Assembly (NCBI RefSeq): GCF_015690355.1
Contig: NZ_JADPRT010000019.1
Span: forward strand, 1-64,000
From: Streptacidiphilus fuscans
GTDB lineage: Bacteria > Actinomycetota > Actinomycetes > Streptomycetales > Streptomycetaceae
DNA: 64,000 bases
Direction: 5' to 3'
Numbering within the stretch: the stretch's first letter is position 1; each line of letters starts with the position of its first letter. The notes beneath the pieces were generated by a model. That model did no database searches and was not told the DNA's origin. It saw only the letters and a program-made list of their open reading frames with translations. Of the stretch, positions 9,051 to 18,570 are shown piece by piece. The translations under genes were made by a program, and so were the position numbers.

Positions 9051-9790
9051 TGGCAGCTTTCAGCGAGGCTCAGTACAAGTCCGTCGTCAACGACCTGACT
9101 TCTGGCCTAGGAGATCTGTCCGCAAAGCTCGCCACAGTGCCTGGCAAGACCAGTGCCGCGGCGAACCGCTGGTGGATCCCCGAGCCGGTGGCCGAAGCAA
9201 TCGTATGGTGCGGCAATAAGCTCATTGAGCTGGGCGAATGGCTCCTCAAGAACATCAAGGAGCTCCTCGAGGGGGCTGTGGCACCAGTCTACATGTTCAT
9301 CCACGGATACCAGTGGGAGAGCATCAAAGGCATTGCCAACTCGGTCTCGGGCAACATTCAGCCCAGCGTTCTCGGTGCTACCGGCAGTTGGCAAGGAGAC
9401 GCCGCGACCGCGTATGGCAACGAGATCACCCCTCAATCCACCGCTGCAGCCTCAATTGGCACCATGGCCGACTCGACATCTACCGCGCTCTATGTCTGCG
9501 CCGGCGCAGGTCTGGCCTTCTACATCGCCCTCGGTGCGATCGTGGTTAAGTTCATCGGCGCGCTGGCGACGGCGATCATCGCCCTTGGAACGGCTGTCTT
9601 CTCCTGGGCTGGTCTCCTTATCGTGGTTGAGGAAGCTGGTGTGAATACCGGGCTGATCGGCGCCGCAGTGGCCGGGCTGCTCACCGTGCTCGGGGCTGAG
9701 GCCAACGAAATGGGGGCACTGCACGGAACGGCGGTCGGCAGCACGGCCTTCCCGCTGGGTCACTGGCCCGTTGCAATCGCCGGAACTTGA
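9050..9790 (+). CDS. WXG-containing membrane-associated ESX protein
   Basis: A 246-residue protein. It has a helical N terminus, an amphipathic region (about 50-85), a W-x-G turn in SWQGDAATAYGN (about 113), and then two strongly hydrophobic helices at about 147-200. The C terminus is Gly/Ala-rich. This is the layout of ESX substrates that carry a WXG helix hairpin followed by a membrane-inserting or pore-like domain. No enzymatic toxin domain is seen. Translationally coupled to the EspC-like gene; the pair is probably secreted together. Confidence 0.65.
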   Translation: MAAFSEAQYKSVVNDLTSGLGDLSAKLATVPGKTSAAANRWWIPEPVAEAIVWCGNKLIELGEWLLKNIKELLEGAVAPVYMFIHGYQWESIKGIANSVSGNIQPSVLGATGSWQGDAATAYGNEITPQSTAAASIGTMADSTSTALYVCAGAGLAFYIALGAIVVKFIGALATAIIALGTAVFSWAGLLIVVEEAGVNTGLIGAAVAGLLTVLGAEANEMGALHGTAVGSTAFPLGHWPVAIAGT

Positions 9791-9891
9791 CCGAAGCAAC
9801 TCCTCAGCTCTGTCGTTGCTTCGCAAACAGCGTCCTGGCTCATGGGTATTGATTGCCTGTGCCCTATTCACGCGCCCACAGCAAACAGCGA

Positions 9892-9919
9892 GCCCTCACC
9901 GCAATCAGGCGGTGAGGGC
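9892..9919 (+). terminator. Strong hairpin after the ESX operon
   Basis: GCCCTCACCGC and GCGGTGAGGGC form a perfect 11-bp stem with a 6-base loop (AATCAG), about 100 bases after the last ESX gene. There is no U-tract, which is usual in streptomycetes. Confidence 0.75.
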
Positions 9920-10019
9920 GTCGGCTGTCCAGAAGTGCAGGTGCTCGAGGCGTTAGTCGAGGCCCCGACGCAACGCCTTACCTCGGACACCAGCACACAC
10001 TCAGACGGACAGTGACGGC

Positions 10020-10553
10020 ATGCGAGAAACAACCCTGAACGAGTTCGCTGTGCAGATGCTGTCCCTGGCACCGAACGCCAGATTCTCCGCGCGTATCAGC
10101 TCCGCGCCACGGCCGTTCTCGCTCGCCGTCTGGCTCGGGCGTCTTTACGGGTATATCTACAGCGAAGCCGAGCAGCCTGTGATCACAACCGGGCGCTATG
10201 AGAACTACCTTGTGGGTTACGAGCTGATCTTCACGCGCAACGACGAGCCCGGTGCGCGACGACGCGCTGAATGGATGCGCAACCCCGCTGGCGATCCTAT
10301 CTACCGACCGCCAGTCGTCTGGCACCTGGACGGCGGCATGGGCTTCTGCCCTCCCGGCTGGCACCCCGCGACGCGACTCATCATCACTCCCGAGGTCGAG
10401 GCGTCGCTCCGCTACGACGACGAGCAGTTCATCCGCACGCTCAACCTTCCATGGACGAGCAAGGTAGGTCGGGGTCACCTGGCCCCACTCCCCCCGTTGC
10501 CTCCTCCCCCGCCTCCACCGGGCACCATCGCCTACCCGGATGAGCATCGATGA
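10020..10553 (+). CDS. Hypothetical protein with Pro-rich tail
   Basis: A 177-residue protein. A central segment (about 70-125) holds Arg/Trp/Pro-rich sequence: DEPGARRRAEWMRNPAG and VVWHLDGGMGFCPPGW. A poly-Pro stretch (LPPPPPPPG) lies near the C terminus. No family is recognised. Its position just after the ESX operon allows a role as a partner or immunity-like protein, but nothing shows it. A shortened, diverged copy of the central segment follows at 10613. Confidence 0.55.
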   Translation: MRETTLNEFAVQMLSLAPNARFSARISSAPRPFSLAVWLGRLYGYIYSEAEQPVITTGRYENYLVGYELIFTRNDEPGARRRAEWMRNPAGDPIYRPPVVWHLDGGMGFCPPGWHPATRLIITPEVEASLRYDDEQFIRTLNLPWTSKVGRGHLAPLPPLPPPPPPPGTIAYPDEHR

Positions 10554-10612
10554 GTCCACCCGGTTGAAAGGGGCACCTGGCAGAGAGGCCCTGCCACCGC
10601 GAACCCCATCTC

Positions 10613-10822
10613 GTGCCTGTCGTGGATTTTTCCCAGCCGTGGACGGCCGGTCTCATCCCAACGACGGTCTTCACACCGGTGGATGAGCCAGCAGCACGCC
10701 GACGGGCCGGGAAGATGCGCAACTCCGCAGCCGATGCCGCCTACCCAGCACCCGTAGCCTGGCATCTCAACGGCGGCGCGCGGCTCTGCCCGCCCGGCTT
10801 GACTGGAGCCTCCCACCCCTAG
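10613..10822 (+). pseudogene. Truncated tandem copy of the 10020 gene
   Basis: From GTG at 10613 the 69-residue frame repeats the core of the preceding protein. DEPAARRRAGKMRNSAADA aligns with DEPGARRRAEWMRNPAGDP, and PVAWHLNGGARLCPPG aligns with PVVWHLDGGMGFCPPG. Both ends of the parent are lost. It is best read as a decayed duplicate, although a short expressed paralogue is possible. Confidence 0.6.
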
Positions 10823-10837
10823 ACCCGCCGGGGACGC

Positions 10838-12622
<1,785 letters not shown>

Positions 12623-12805
12623 GAATGCTGCGCTCCTGAGCGACTACGCGTACTTCGGATGACTACGACGGATGACCGACGTCCCAGCCTAGTCGCCCCG
12701 CGCCACCCCCGTCCGCGCGGTTGTTCGTGGCGTGCCCTGGCACCGTGCGTATCGTTGGACAAGGCGACTGTCCGCGTCCACGCGGCAGCGGGGAGGAGCG
12801 CCACG

Positions 12806-13025
12806 GTGACCATCGCACTTCACGACGACAGGGTCCGTCTACGCGCTCGCGAAGGGGCCGGTCTACCTGATCGTCGACCCGTACACGGCCCAGTGCCACG
12901 TGTTCACGCTGCCCAAGGACGGCGAGTACCGGAACGAGCTGACGCTCGACTTCGGCGACCCGGTCGACCTGACCGGGACGGTCGTCGGCCTCGTCCTCAC
13001 GACGGACCAGTTCCCGCGCGACTGA
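12806..13025 (+). pseudogene. Internally deleted Uma2-family gene remnant
   Basis: A good ribosome site (GGGAGGAG) precedes GTG at 12806 and a short N terminus (VTIALHDD). The sequence then jumps frame into a C-terminal stretch typical of Uma2 proteins (GPVYLIVDPYTAQCHVFTLP ... GDPVDLTGTVVGLVLTTDQF) that stops at 13025. About 110 central residues, including the PD-(D/E)XK-like core, are missing. An intact Uma2 gene follows 76 bases later in the same direction. Confidence 0.7.
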
Positions 13026-13101
13026 GCGTTCAGTGATGTCGCTCGGTGAGCGCCGTCCGTGCCCACCGTCGTGACATGCTGGGTCGGAAGGCTGTCGACG
13101 G

Positions 13102-13689
13102 ATGGAGCGTGCCTTGAGTACCGCACTGCCGGCATGGATGTATCCCCCCCGCGAGAGCGGCTGGGAGGCAGATGACCTCGATCTGCTCCCACCCGACGCG
13201 CCCCGCCACATCGAGCTGCTGGACGGAGCTCTGGTCTTCAACATGTCACCCCAGCGCAGTTGGCATGACCGGGTGATCCGTCGGCTCACAGCGGCCTTGG
13301 AGGGAACCATCCCGTCGGGCTGGACCGTCGAGGCGCAGATGACGATCAAGCTGAACCGGCGCAGCAGGCCTGAGCCCGATGTCATCGCCGCCTCCGTGCC
13401 TTACACCCCGGACCGCACGCGATTCCTGCCGGAGGAGGTGGCGCTCGTCGTCGAGGTCGTCTCCGCTGAGTCGGAGGACCGGGATCGCCGGTACAAGCCC
13501 GTGCTTTACGCCGATGCCGGCATCCGGCACTTCTGGCGCATCGAGGACGAGAGCGGCAGCCCGGCCGTCCACACCTACGAACTGGACGACACCACTCGCG
13601 CGTACGTCGCCACCGGAGTCCACCGTGAACGCCTGGACCTGCCGGTTCCCTTCAAGATCAGCGTCGACGTGGCGGATCTCGCACGCTGA
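13102..13689 (+). CDS. Uma2 family protein (PD-(D/E)XK-like fold)
   Basis: A 195-residue protein with the Uma2 pattern: HIELLDGALVFNMSPQRSWH near the N terminus, RSRPEPDVI (about 92-100, holding the acidic metal-site Asp), and ALVVEVVSAESEDRDRRYKP (about 115-135), which carries the E-V-x-S and K positions of the nuclease-like fold. Uma2 proteins are abundant in Streptomyces and cyanobacteria, and their biological role is unknown. It neighbours a degraded relative. Confidence 0.85.
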   Translation: MERALSTALPAWMYPPRESGWEADDLDLLPPDAPRHIELLDGALVFNMSPQRSWHDRVIRRLTAALEGTIPSGWTVEAQMTIKLNRRSRPEPDVIAASVPYTPDRTRFLPEEVALVVEVVSAESEDRDRRYKPVLYADAGIRHFWRIEDESGSPAVHTYELDDTTRAYVATGVHRERLDLPVPFKISVDVADLAR

Positions 13690-13742
13690 GGCTTGATCGA
13701 AAGCTCGAAGGCCTCAGGCTGACGGGGAGGGGACGCGAAGCG

Positions 13743-14477
13743 ATGGCGCGCACAGTCGTGGTGACGGGCGGAAGCAGTGGGATCGGCCGGGCGGTGGCTG
13801 CCCGGTTCGTGGCGGAGGGCGACGGGACGCGGGTGTTCGTGACCGGGCGTCGCAAGGAGCGGCTGGACGAGGTCGCCGCCGAGCTCGGGGTCACCGGCGT
13901 GGTGTGCGACGGCACCGACCCGGCGGCCGTCGCCCGGCTCGCGGAGCAGGTCCGCGAGCAGACCGGCGAGCAGGGCGGCGAGCGGGTCGACGTGCTGGTG
14001 AACGCGGCGGGCGGGCTCGCGTCGACGCCGGAGGGCGGCGGGCTGCTGGAGCAGTGGGAGGCGATGTACCGGCTCAACGTGATGACCGCCGTGCTCACCA
14101 CGGACGCGTTGAAGGACCAACTCGTGGCCGGGAGCACGGTGATCAGCATCGGCACCATCGGCGCCGAGCGGCGCGGCGGCTCCTACGGCGCGGCGAAGGC
14201 GGCGTTGCAGGCCTGGAACGGGTTTCTCTCAGCGGAGTTGGGCCCGCGCGGGGTCACCGCCAACGTGGTCTCCTGCGGCTACATCGCCGACACCGAGTTC
14301 TTCCAGGGCGCGATGACGCCGGAGCGCCACGCCGCGCTGGTCGCCGAGACCCACAACGGCCGTCCGGGCACGCCCGCCGACGTCGCGGAGACGATCCACT
14401 TCCTCGCCTCCCCGGGCGCCCGCCACATCACCGGGCAGACGCTGCACGTCAACGGCGGGGCCTTCACGACACGCTAG
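13743..14477 (+). CDS. SDR-family NAD(P)-dependent oxidoreductase
   Basis: A 244-residue classical short-chain dehydrogenase. The nucleotide-binding TGGSSGIG lies at about 8-15, an NAAGG motif at about 87, and the catalytic Ser and Y-x-x-x-K in SYGAAKAAL at about 148. The C terminus ends in the usual ITGQTLHVNGG. Possible substrates include a 3-oxoacyl thioester or a sugar/polyol. It converges on ispE with an 11-base gap, so it is not in that operon. Confidence 0.9.
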   Translation: MARTVVVTGGSSGIGRAVAARFVAEGDGTRVFVTGRRKERLDEVAAELGVTGVVCDGTDPAAVARLAEQVREQTGEQGGERVDVLVNAAGGLASTPEGGGLLEQWEAMYRLNVMTAVLTTDALKDQLVAGSTVISIGTIGAERRGGSYGAAKAALQAWNGFLSAELGPRGVTANVVSCGYIADTEFFQGAMTPERHAALVAETHNGRPGTPADVAETIHFLASPGARHITGQTLHVNGGAFTTR

Positions 14478-14488
14478 TTGACGTGACG

Positions 14489-15469
14489 TCAGCTCAGCTG
14501 TGCTCCGGGAACGGGCCCGACCGCAGTCCTGACGTTGCGACAGGTGCCGGACGCGGCAAGGGCGCTGGCGACAGCGGCGGCGTCCGACGCGTCCTTGGTC
14601 AGGAAGGCGCAGGTCGGGCCGGAGCCGGAGACGAGGGCGCCGATCGCGCCCGCGTCCGTGCCGGCGCGGAGAGTGTCCGCGAGCGAGGGACGGAGCGAAA
14701 GAGCCGCCGCCTGAAGGTCGTTGCTGAGTGCCGCGCCCAGCGCGGCGGGGTCGCCGGTGGCCAGGGCGTCCAGCAGGGCGCGGTCCGCGGCGGGGGTCGG
14801 CACGTGGGACTCGTCCGCTCCGCCCGGGCCACCGGCCAGCTCGCGCAGGCGGTCACACTCCCCGTAGACGGCGGGCGTGGAGAGGCCGCCGTCGGCGACG
14901 GCGAAGACCCAGTGGAACGCGCCCTGCGTCGGCACCGGCGTCAGCTGCTCGCCGCGTCCCTCGCCGAGGGCGACCCCGCCGTGCAGCGAGAACGGCACGT
15001 CGCTGCCGAGCTCAGCGGCCAGCGCGAACAGCGTCTCGCGCGGGGTGTCGAGCCCCCACAGCGCGTCGCAGGCCAGCAGCGCCGCCGCGCCGTCCGCGCT
15101 GCCGCCGGCCATGCCGCCCGCGACCGGGATGTCCTTGGCGATGTGCAGCCGCACGTCCGCCGCGACGCCGTGGTGCGTGGCCAGCGCCTGCGCCGCGCGG
15201 GCGGCGAGGTTGGTGCCGTCGGTCGGCACGACGCCGGCGTCCGGACCCTCGACGGTGATCGTCACGCCTTCACCCGGCTCGCCCGGGCGGGCGGTGACCT
15301 CGTCGAAGAGGCCGACCGCGAAGAAGACCGTGGCCAGCGCGTGGAACCCGTCGGCCCGTCGCCCGCCCACCGCGAGCTGCACGTTGACCTTGGCAGGCAC
15401 GCGGACGGTGACGGGGGCGGCAGTGCCTGCGTCGATGCCTGCGTCGGCGTGGTGATCGGCGGCGGTCAT
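14489..15469 (-). CDS. ispE: 4-diphosphocytidyl-2-C-methyl-D-erythritol kinase
   Basis: GHMP kinase of the MEP isoprenoid pathway; phosphorylates CDP-ME. The sequence shows VTVRVPAKVNVQLAVGGRR (the lysine-containing N-terminal motif), the ATP loop PVAGGMAGGSADGAAAL, and the C-terminal GSGPTCAFL. The start at 15469 is preferred because AGGAG lies just upstream; an ATG 8 codons earlier (15493) has no ribosome site. 326 residues, usual for actinobacteria. Last gene of the tatD-rpf-ksgA-ispE run. Confidence 0.93.
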   Translation of the reverse strand: MTAADHHADAGIDAGTAAPVTVRVPAKVNVQLAVGGRRADGFHALATVFFAVGLFDEVTARPGEPGEGVTITVEGPDAGVVPTDGTNLAARAAQALATHHGVAADVRLHIAKDIPVAGGMAGGSADGAAALLACDALWGLDTPRETLFALAAELGSDVPFSLHGGVALGEGRGEQLTPVPTQGAFHWVFAVADGGLSTPAVYGECDRLRELAGGPGGADESHVPTPAADRALLDALATGDPAALGAALSNDLQAAALSLRPSLADTLRAGTDAGAIGALVSGSGPTCAFLTKDASDAAAVASALAASGTCRNVRTAVGPVPGAQLS

Positions 15470-15578
15470 GGCGGAGGAACTCCTGGCGCTCATCAGGTGG
15501 ACATCGGAACGAGGGGGATCCGGGGTGACGGGGTGGCTGAGGTGACCGGCCGGGTGACCGCCACAGCGGGCGTGACCG

Positions 15579-16532
15579 CTACAGCGGCGGGTGTTCGGAG
15601 GCGGGCTTCGCTGCCGGTTCCGGCTTGTGCTCGGCGATCGCCACGAACTGTTCCACCGTCAGCGCCTCGCCGCGCAGCCGGTGGTCGACGCCGGCCGCAC
15701 TCAGCGCGGCCTCGGCGGCGGCCGGGCTGCCCGCCCACCCGGCGAGCGCGGCGCGCAGCGTCTTCCGGCGCTGCGCGAAGGCCGCGTCGACGACCGCGAA
15801 GACGTCCTCGCGCGCGGCGCTGGTCTTCACCGGCTCGTCGCGGCGGATCAGCGAGACCAGCCCGGAGTCGACGTTCGGCGCGGGCCAGAAGACGTTCCGC
15901 CCGATCGCCCCGGCGCGCTTGACGCGCGCGTACCACTGGGCCTTGACCGACGGGACGCCGTAGACCTTGTTGCCGGGCTGCGCGGCGAGCCGGTCCGCGA
16001 CCTCCGACTGCACCATGACGAGGGTGCGCTCGATGCTCGGGAAGGTCTCCAGCATGTGCAGCAGCACCGGAACCGCGACGTTGTAAGGGAGGTTGGCGAC
16101 CAGCGCGGTCGGCGCGGGGCCGGGCAGCTCGGTCACGGTCATCGCGTCCGCGTGCACCAGCGCGAAGCGGTCCGCGCGCTCCGGCATCCGGGCGGCGATG
16201 GTGGCGGGCAGATGCTGGGCGAGCAGCGGGTCGATCTCGACGGCCGTCACCCGGTCGGCCACCTCCAGCAGCCCGAGCGTCAGCGACCCGAGCCCGGGCC
16301 CGACCTCCACCACGACGTCCTTGGGCCCCACCTCGGCGGCCCGGACGATGCGGCGCACGGTGTTGGCGTCGATGACGAAGTTCTGCCCGCGCTGCTTGGT
16401 CGGCCGCACGCCGAGCGCTCCGGCCAGCTCACGGACGTCGGCGGGGCCCAGCAACGCGGAGTCGGCGGCGGGCGCCGACGCGCCGGAGGACTCGGCAGCG
16501 GACTCGGCGGATTCGGGATCGGTGGTGCTCAC
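15579..16532 (-). CDS. rsmA: 16S rRNA dimethyladenosine transferase
   Basis: KsgA/RsmA, which dimethylates two adjacent adenosines in helix 45 of 16S rRNA using S-adenosylmethionine. Seen here: KQRGQNFVID, the SAM loop VVVEVGPGLGSLTLGLL, VEIDPLLAQ, and the catalytic NLPY motif in LVANLPYNVAVP. The C-terminal helical domain has QRRKTLRAAL. GTG at 16532 gives 317 residues, with an Ala/Ser/Glu-rich N-terminal extension of about 35 residues. The longer reading is Arg-rich non-coding translation. Confidence 0.93.
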   Translation of the reverse strand: MSTTDPESAESAAESSGASAPAADSALLGPADVRELAGALGVRPTKQRGQNFVIDANTVRRIVRAAEVGPKDVVVEVGPGLGSLTLGLLEVADRVTAVEIDPLLAQHLPATIAARMPERADRFALVHADAMTVTELPGPAPTALVANLPYNVAVPVLLHMLETFPSIERTLVMVQSEVADRLAAQPGNKVYGVPSVKAQWYARVKRAGAIGRNVFWPAPNVDSGLVSLIRRDEPVKTSAAREDVFAVVDAAFAQRRKTLRAALAGWAGSPAAAEAALSAAGVDHRLRGEALTVEQFVAIAEHKPEPAAKPASEHPPL

Positions 16533-16645
16533 CCGGCAAGGATACGGGCCGGAGGACACGCTCAGCGCTGGGTCGGAGTCGCGGCGGTGCCGCGCCGCGC
16601 GCCGCGCGCCGAGGGACGTGCGGAGGGACGTGCGGAGCGAAGGGA

Positions 16646-17392
16646 TCAGCGCTCGGCGCGGCGGCCGCAGGTGGGCCAGGGCGAGATGCCGCGTTCGCGG
16701 TAGAGGGCGCGGGCGCGGGTGGTCTGTTCCGACGGGGAGGCGTCCTGGGGCAGGCCGTGGCCACCGAGGCTGTGCCAGGTGTGGGCGTCGAACTGGTAGA
16801 GCCCGCCGTAGCGGCCGCTCGCGTCGGTGACGTGCGCGTTGCCGCCGGACTCGCACCGCGCCAGCGCCGCCCAGTTCAACCCCCCGCCGGTGAACGGGAT
16901 GTCCTCCTCGGACCGCCCGCGATGGCGTCCGCGCGGTGTGGACTCCTCGCCCCAGGAGTTCTGCGCCGCGGACTCCGCAGCGGACTCCGCGGCCGACTCC
17001 GCACCGAAGGGGTCCATCGAGCGGCGGTGCGGCCGGGCGTGCCGGGCGCGGTGCGCCCGGGTCGAGGCGTCCGACGCGTCCGACGCGGCGGCAGGCTCGT
17101 TGACGTGGTGCGGGGCGAGCAGCTCGCGCAGCAGTGGGGTGTCGGCGGGCGCGGTCGGCATCACGGTGCCAGGACCCAGCTGCTGGGTGGGAACCGGGTC
17201 CGCCACCGTGTCCGGCGTCGTGTCCGCGGCCTCGCTGACACGGTCGGCGTCACCCGCGTGCGGCGGCTGCTCCGCGAGGAACGCGCCGGTCCCGCCCACC
17301 AGGAGGGCGAGAATCAGCGCCTGCGGCAGCGCGCGCGGCGAACGGACAGCCGAATGGGCAGCCGCGTGGGCACCGGTCGAGGGCTTGTTCAC
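16646..17392 (-). CDS. Resuscitation-promoting factor-like secreted transglycosylase
   Basis: A 248-residue protein. A hydrophobic helix (about 24-41) anchors or exports it. A long linker rich in Ser, Ala and His follows, with a repeat of ESAAESAAESAA type, then a C-terminal Rpf domain (about 168-245). The domain has WAALARCESGGN, with the catalytic Glu of the lysozyme-like fold, then GRYGGLYQF and W-x-S-x-G-G. Rpf enzymes cut peptidoglycan and promote spore germination. There is no LysM or G5/DUF348 domain. Start GTG, weak ribosome site. Confidence 0.87.
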   Translation of the reverse strand: MNKPSTGAHAAAHSAVRSPRALPQALILALLVGGTGAFLAEQPPHAGDADRVSEAADTTPDTVADPVPTQQLGPGTVMPTAPADTPLLRELLAPHHVNEPAAASDASDASTRAHRARHARPHRRSMDPFGAESAAESAAESAAQNSWGEESTPRGRHRGRSEEDIPFTGGGLNWAALARCESGGNAHVTDASGRYGGLYQFDAHTWHSLGGHGLPQDASPSEQTTRARALYRERGISPWPTCGRRAER

Positions 17393-17513
17393 GGGTTGCC
17401 CAACGAGCGCGTCGCGACGGCGGTCACTGGGCCGGTCGGGTGGCGACGCGTTCGCTCGCCTGCTCGGAGGCCGAACTCAACGTCGAGCTCAGCAGTCGAG
17501 CTCAGCGTCGAGC

Positions 17514-18392
17514 TCAGTAGTCGAAGGCGCGCGCTGTGTTGGCGTCGACGGCGGCGGCCATCTCGTCCTCGCCGATGCCCCTGACCTCGGCCATCGCCCG
17601 CAGCGTCACCGGGATCAGGTACGGCGCGTTCGGCCGCCCACGGAACGGCGCGGGGGTGAGGAAGGGCGCGTCGGTCTCGACCAGAATCCGGTCCAGCGGG
17701 GTGACCGCGAGCGCGGCGCGCAGGTGCTTGTTGGCCGGGAAGGTGACCGGCCCGGCGAAGGAGAGGTAGTAGCCGGCCTCCGCGCAGACCTTGGCCATCT
17801 CCTCGTCGCCCGAGTAGCAGTGGAAGACGGTCCGCTCCGGCGCGCCCTCCTCGACCAGGATGCGCAGCACGTCCTCGTGCGCGTCCCGGTCGTGGATGAC
17901 CAGGGCCTTGCCGTGCCTCTTCGCCAGGGCGATGTGACGTCGGAACGACTCCTGCTGCACCTCGACGCCCTCGGGCCCGGTCCGGAAGTAGTCCAGCCCG
18001 GTCTCCCCCACACCGCGCACGTGCGGCAGCGCGGCCAGCGCGTCGATCTCCTCGATCGCCGCGTCCAACGCGGCCATGCCGCCGGGTCCGCGCTTCTGTC
18101 CGCTCCACCCGTCCGGGTCACCGAGGACGATCCGCGGGGCCTCGTTGGGGTGCAGGGACACGGTCGCGTGGACGTTCTCGTGCTTCTCCGCGAGCTCGGC
18201 GGCCCAGCGCGACCCCGGGATGTCACACCCGACCTGTACGACGGTGGTGACGCCGACGGACGCGGCCTTGGCGAGGATCTCCTCCGGCGTCGCGTCCTGC
18301 ATGTCCAGGTGCGTGTGCGAGTCTGCGACCGCGACCCGGAGCGCGTCGGGCACCGGCGGCGGCGTGCGGTCTTCGCTCTTCGAGCGGGCCAC
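17514..18392 (-). CDS. tatD: TatD family metal-dependent hydrolase
   Basis: A 292-residue TIM-barrel hydrolase. Metal ligands are visible in SHTHLD (about 25-30), the central Glu in GVGETGLDYF, His in LVIHDRDAHED, His in VFHCYSG, and Asp in VETDAPF. Family members act as 3'-5' deoxyribonucleases or RNases. AAAGGAT precedes the GTG. It lies between metG and rpf on the same strand. Confidence 0.9.
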   Translation of the reverse strand: MARSKSEDRTPPPVPDALRVAVADSHTHLDMQDATPEEILAKAASVGVTTVVQVGCDIPGSRWAAELAEKHENVHATVSLHPNEAPRIVLGDPDGWSGQKRGPGGMAALDAAIEEIDALAALPHVRGVGETGLDYFRTGPEGVEVQQESFRRHIALAKRHGKALVIHDRDAHEDVLRILVEEGAPERTVFHCYSGDEEMAKVCAEAGYYLSFAGPVTFPANKHLRAALAVTPLDRILVETDAPFLTPAPFRGRPNAPYLIPVTLRAMAEVRGIGEDEMAAAVDANTARAFDY

Positions 18393-18429
18393 GGGGAGAT
18401 CCTTTCAAGACGGGGGACGTTGCAATCAG

Positions 18430-18561
18430 CCAGGGGCGCGGGGCTCTACTGATATGCGGCTCCGCCGCGCGGGCGCGACAAGCCACTCAATGTGGTGTGT
18501 CGCCGAACGAGCAGGCCCATCCCCACAGGGTGGTTGCTCGCGCAGTTCCCCGCGCCCCTGG
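18430..18561. repeat. Streptomycete-type intergenic palindromic repeat
   Basis: A 132-bp element bounded by perfect 14-bp inverted ends (CCAGGGGCGCGGGG and CCCCGCGCCCCTGG). It has an internal hairpin (GCGGCTCCGCCGC) near 18457 and a GCGCGACAAGCCACTCA segment. It fills the tatD-metG gap. Elements with the same GC-rich ends and GCGCGA-CAAGCCAC-like core are scattered through Streptomyces intergenic DNA. Non-coding, possibly mobile in the manner of a REP or MITE. Confidence 0.75.
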
Positions 18562-18570
18562 ACGGTGCAA

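Noticed and set aside
13904..15922. Long plus-strand open frame over the SDR, ispE and ksgA genes
   Set aside because: A GC-rich antisense or offset shadow, rich in Arg and Ala; recognised genes lie on the other strand or frame.
17480..17525. GTCGAGCTCAGC-type repeats downstream of tatD
   Set aside because: Three to four copies of a 12-13-base unit; simple slippage, no visible function.
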